From positions 1-9,349 of the forward strand of contig CAKMNX010000021.1 in NCBI GenBank assembly GCA_927910745.1: a stretch of DNA of 9,349 nucleotides, read 5' to 3'. Of this stretch, positions 6,104 to 9,349 are shown in pieces. Under the pieces are notes generated by a model. The model was not told the DNA's origin, did no database searches, and was given only the letters and a program-made list of their open reading frames with translations. Origin of the DNA: an uncultured Candidatus Saccharibacteria bacterium. Its GTDB lineage: Bacteria; Patescibacteriota; Saccharimonadia; Saccharimonadales; Saccharimonadaceae. Numbering within the stretch: position 1 is the first letter of the stretch; every line of letters begins with the position of its first letter. The translations under genes and the position numbers were made by a program.

Positions 6104-9100
6104 CTAGGTAAAGAGTGTGTAATAGACCGCGCCAAGGCCAGCACCAAGCGCTAACAGCATGACGATCCACAGCAGCCAAATCCAGCCAGCAGCTTGCTCG
6201 GGGCGGCGGCGCGACTTCTTTGGTGCGCGGGTAAATTCCTCAGCACTGTAGATTGGTGCAACGACATTGCCTTCGTTTTCCTCTTGGAGTGCTTGGTGAA
6301 GAGCGAGCGCAGTGTCGCCATTTTGGGTGGTGGCAGCCGCTTCTTCGATGGTATTGACGTGTGCTTGGTCACTTGCGGTTGGCTCATCATCCCACTCAGT
6401 CTCCACTGTCATTGGCTCAGCCTCAACTCGCTCTGCTTCGCCGTAATAGTCAATATCCGGCTCACCAGGGCCTGGCACAGGCAAGCTCAGGTCGATCTCA
6501 TCTTCTGCAAACTGCGGCCCTGCTCCATCAGCCGATGCCTCATGAGAGTCGGCTGGTTCATCCGGGTAGAGCGACCGGTCAGCACCGTAGTGATCCTCTA
6601 GCTGGTACATGGGCTCATCATCCGGTGTGGCAATCTCTGGCGTGTCTTGCTCGGGTAGCGAGTAGTGATCGGTTGGATAAAGTGATGGCGCATTCTCGCT
6701 CGTGTCTGTCAGCACATCGATGAATTGCTCGGCCGATGCATGCTCATCATGCGGCGCAAAAAGATGCGGCGGTGCAGATGGCTCGTTATTATCAGCCGGA
6801 GCTATGCCGAATGCGCCAGGCTCATCATGATACATCCCCATCGGAGTAGTATCGGCCAAAGTTGGCACATCACCCACTAGCGTATCAGCACCACCCAGTG
6901 GGCGCTTATCGACCTTGGTCTCGGCATCAGGTAAGAATGGTGTGTAGCCAAGCGGCTTTTCATCGCCAGGCTGGAGGTCGAGCGCATCTGCAGATGGCGC
7001 TCCGTCAGGCGTTGCTGCATCCGACACTTTAGCGTTATCACCTGTTGGAGTATCCGGGGTTGCTCCTATGTGATGCTGCGCTGGCTCATGGCCAGGTACA
7101 GGGCGAATATCCATACCCACCACTGGTGCGCTACTTGTTAGCGGCTCAACCACCGCACCTTGGCGGCGCACTCGCGGGCGAGCCGTTTGGGCAGCTGCAG
7201 CAACCGGGGCTGCCCCACCCACAATATCCATAAAGCGACCACGCGGACGCTGTATAGCTGGAGCGGCTGCTTGATCATCATTTGGCTCGGCTGATACTGT
7301 CTCGTCTGCAGCATGCACAGCTGGCGCATCGGCAACCGATGGCTTAGTCTGTTGGTCGGCTGACTGAGAAAGCGTAATTGGCACGACATCGGGCGCATTC
7401 TTTGGCGTACCCTCCTCTTCTTGCGGAGGTGTTGGTGCATCATTCGTGGATACCTCAGGGCGAGCAGCAATAATCTGCTGCGCCTTGGCTACAACATCAT
7501 CGGCTGGGGCAAACAGTGGTGTAGCGGGTGCATATGGCTGCTCTGCTTGGTCATCAGGAGTGTCCGGCAATTGCATATCTGTCGTGCCCTGTGCAATATC
7601 ATTCGTATGCTGAGCGGCATCAGTTACATCAATGGCATTCGCTTCCTCTTGCGAATCAGACAACGGTAGAGCATCAACGTGTGGCTCAGGAGCTGCCCGG
7701 TGCTCATTATACGTACTAAGGAGTGGCAATGGGCGATCGACGCGAGCTTCTGGCATAGTGTCCTCAGCATCAGCAAGCACCTCCTCTGGCTGCGGCGATG
7801 GGCTGTCATTGTCCGCTGCCACATCAGGCATAGTGTGCTCAGCCGTCAACAATTCTGCAAGAGCGATATCGCCTGCCTGCGATTGAGCTGGCACAGTGGT
7901 GGGCTCAACCCAGGAGCTACTCTCACCATCAAACGATTCATACTCGCTTGGCACACTCACGTCAGCTGCTTGGGCTGCCGGCTGGCTATCATCCATAGCA
8001 CTCGTATTTTCTATTGCTACCTCTGGCCACGCAGGTGCAGTATGGTCTCCATCAGGGGTTTGCACATCTGGCGTACCATCCGGATCATCATATTGCAATT
8101 CGGGCCAGGCTGGCTCGTCGAGCGACTGGTTCAGTGGCTGTACCATCTCAGTATCAGAAGTATCGCTGCTGCTCAACACTGCTGACACATCTGTGTTTGT
8201 CGATGTTTCTGGTGCATAAAGCAAGTGGTCGTCGCCAGCGTCATCATTACTGCTCGTGTTGGTTATATCATTAGGCTCATCCTGCAGTGTAGCTGCTGGT
8301 ATATCATCAGCAGTATGTGTATCATCCATTGGCTCTACCACTGTCTTGGCAGGAGGTAGCGCTGTATTACTCTCCTCCTCTTTGGGCGGTGGGATGATGA
8401 GTGGTTGCGGGGCAAATGTATCATCAAGATCATCAACGACGGATGCTTGCACTGGCTCAGTCTCATCATCTTGCGTGCGGTTCACCTCATTGAGGTGGCG
8501 GACAAGCGCTTCGTCATCGTCATCACCCCCAGCATCTTCGCCCGCAAATTGATACGGCATCGTTGGCGTCTCTGACTCAACTTGGTCGATCGTTGCTGGC
8601 GCTTCTTCCTCTGTAGCCACAGCAGGTGTTTCGTCACTCACTACTCCATCACTCTGGGCTGATGGCGCAGTGTTATCTGTCTCCGCTAGAGGAGCTGACA
8701 CGTCTGAACCTGTTGTGGACGATACATCGTCCACTGGCGTCACTGCACGAGGCGGCGCAAAGAACGGCCGCGCTGCCGACCGGCCAAAGAACTGCGCTCG
8801 ATCAGTATATGCGTCGTCGCTCTCATCGTCATCATCGCTAGCAGGGGTAATAATATCGTTAGGATCGACTGTTACAATTGCTGCAGGCTGACTCTGTGCT
8901 GGCGTATCTTCTGCCATTGTCTGCACTGGCGCTACCATATCTACAGAGGGTGTTTGGGCTGACTCTATATCATTATGTGCCGCATCAGGTTGCTCTGGCA
9001 TAGCAGGCATCGAAGCTGGTTCGCGCTCCGACGCAACGACCGATTCTGATAATGCCCGGGCACGGTCAATAACCGGCTCGGACTCAGCTGGCTCATCCAG

Positions 9101-9349
9101 CTCCCCTGCTAGCTTCGCTCCGTCCGCCTGCTGAGATAATGGCATAATTGTCACGCCGCGGCGGCGAGTCGACGCGCTATTTGTATCGGTATCAGAAATG
9201 GCGTCAGCGGTTGCAGTATCGTCATCGGTCTGCACTGTTTCATCGGTACTATCAGCATCATCCTGAGGTGCTGGCGCGGATGACTGCTTAGCTGACGCTG
9301 CATTATCTGATGAGTCTGCCTGCTGCGTAGCATCTGCCGAAGTATCATC
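6104..9349 (-). CDS. Giant acidic disordered protein with C-terminal membrane anchor (5' end outside window)
   Basis: I do not recognise this family. The frame is open from the window edge to a TAG at 6104-6106, giving at least 1081 residues. An apparent start at 9235 is only an internal GTG, because the frame continues upstream with the same composition. The protein is very rich in Asp, Glu, Ala, Pro, Ser and Thr, poor in Lys, and I find no Cys, which is typical of intrinsic disorder. Basic islands interrupt it: RRRGVTIMPL (visible residues 62-71), a GRSAARPFFAPPR stretch near 190-205, and an Arg-rich patch at about 700-737. It ends in a basic KKSRRRP stretch, then one Trp/Leu-rich hydrophobic segment (about 1056-1076) and a five-residue tail. 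By the positive-inside rule the acidic part should lie in the cytoplasm, making it tail-anchored. An N-terminal domain or signal peptide could lie off the window. It is 35 bp upstream of the helicase gene. The gene itself is near certain; its function is unknown. Confidence 0.88.
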   Translation of the reverse strand, partial: DDTSADATQQADSSDNAASAKQSSAPAPQDDADSTDETVQTDDDTATADAISDTDTNSASTRRRGVTIMPLSQQADGAKLAGELDEPAESEPVIDRARALSESVVASEREPASMPAMPEQPDAAHNDIESAQTPSVDMVAPVQTMAEDTPAQSQPAAIVTVDPNDIITPASDDDDESDDAYTDRAQFFGRSAARPFFAPPRAVTPVDDVSSTTGSDVSAPLAETDNTAPSAQSDGVVSDETPAVATEEEAPATIDQVESETPTMPYQFAGEDAGGDDDDEALVRHLNEVNRTQDDETEPVQASVVDDLDDTFAPQPLIIPPPKEEESNTALPPAKTVVEPMDDTHTADDIPAATLQDEPNDITNTSSNDDAGDDHLLYAPETSTNTDVSAVLSSSDTSDTEMVQPLNQSLDEPAWPELQYDDPDGTPDVQTPDGDHTAPAWPEVAIENTSAMDDSQPAAQAADVSVPSEYESFDGESSSWVEPTTVPAQSQAGDIALAELLTAEHTMPDVAADNDSPSPQPEEVLADAEDTMPEARVDRPLPLLSTYNEHRAAPEPHVDALPLSDSQEEANAIDVTDAAQHTNDIAQGTTDMQLPDTPDDQAEQPYAPATPLFAPADDVVAKAQQIIAARPEVSTNDAPTPPQEEEGTPKNAPDVVPITLSQSADQQTKPSVADAPAVHAADETVSAEPNDDQAAAPAIQRPRGRFMDIVGGAAPVAAAAQTARPRVRRQGAVVEPLTSSAPVVGMDIRPVPGHEPAQHHIGATPDTPTGDNAKVSDAATPDGAPSADALDLQPGDEKPLGYTPFLPDAETKVDKRPLGGADTLVGDVPTLADTTPMGMYHDEPGAFGIAPADNNEPSAPPHLFAPHDEHASAEQFIDVLTDTSENAPSLYPTDHYSLPEQDTPEIATPDDEPMYQLEDHYGADRSLYPDEPADSHEASADGAGPQFAEDEIDLSLPVPGPGEPDIDYYGEAERVEAEPMTVETEWDDEPTASDQAHVNTIEEAAATTQNGDTALALHQALQEENEGNVVAPIYSAEEFTRAPKKSRRRPEQAAGWIWLLWIVMLLALGAGLGAVYYTLFT
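6107..6223 (-). other. C-terminal transmembrane anchor of the acidic protein
   Basis: The last 39 residues change abruptly from acidic and polar to basic (APKKSRRRPEQAA) and then hydrophobic (WIWLLWIVMLLALGAGLGAV), ending YYTLFT. The hydrophobic run of about 21 residues is long enough to cross a membrane once. The basic cluster on its N-terminal side predicts that the N-terminus faces the cytoplasm. Confidence 0.8.

Noticed and set aside
9233..9235. GTG at 9235 as the start of the acidic protein
   Set aside because: The frame stays open to the window edge with the same acidic composition, so this is an internal valine.
6104..9349. TGA or TAG recoding as in some CPR lineages
   Set aside because: All long frames are free of in-frame stops under the standard code, and tryptophans and glycines use ordinary codons; reading past the TAG stops gives only short tails without domains.
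1..9349. CRISPR arrays, tRNA or rRNA genes, transposases
   Set aside because: No regularly spaced repeats, cloverleaf-like segments, rRNA-like sequence or transposase motifs were seen on either strand.

Overview
The window holds five genes. All are on the minus strand, so transcription runs from base 9349 towards base 1. Three features suggest a member of the Patescibacteria (CPR), most likely Saccharibacteria: a shortened MurE-type ligase lacking most of the usual N-terminal domain, a compact PcrA/UvrD helicase with a GDDWQSIY motif III, and an actinobacterial-style RpfB. The placement is an inference from protein features and cannot be proven without marker genes. GC content looks moderate. 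The standard genetic code fits: the frames contain ordinary TGG tryptophans and no in-frame TGA.

Layout in transcription order. (1) 9349-6104: the 3' part, at least 1081 codons, of a giant acidic, disordered, cysteine-free protein that ends in one C-terminal membrane anchor; its start lies outside the window. (2) 6068-3921: a complete PcrA/UvrD superfamily 1 DNA helicase with a C-terminal Tudor-like domain. (3) 3880-2588: a MurE-like Mur ligase of peptidoglycan precursor synthesis. (4) 2468-1299: a secreted RpfB-type peptidoglycan lytic enzyme (three DUF348, G5, Rpf catalytic domain). (5) 1277-231: a secreted sister protein (two DUF348, G5, 3D/Sps-like domain). Bases 1-230 hold no convincing gene. 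They carry a perfect 20-bp palindrome and related half-sites that look like an operator.

Together, genes 3-5 form a cell-wall group: one cytoplasmic ligase that builds the peptide stem and two exported proteins predicted to cut peptidoglycan by different catalytic folds. Genes 4 and 5 are 21 bp apart and probably share one promoter. Identical 9-base extended -10 elements (TGCTATACT) precede murE and rpf, and a TATAAT precedes the helicase. For murE and the helicase the predicted transcription start falls at or within about three bases of the ATG, suggesting leaderless mRNAs. All five stop codons in view are TAG.

The points most worth following are the tandem Rpf/Sps pair, the giant acidic tail-anchored protein with its recurring short motifs, and the leaderless promoter pattern.
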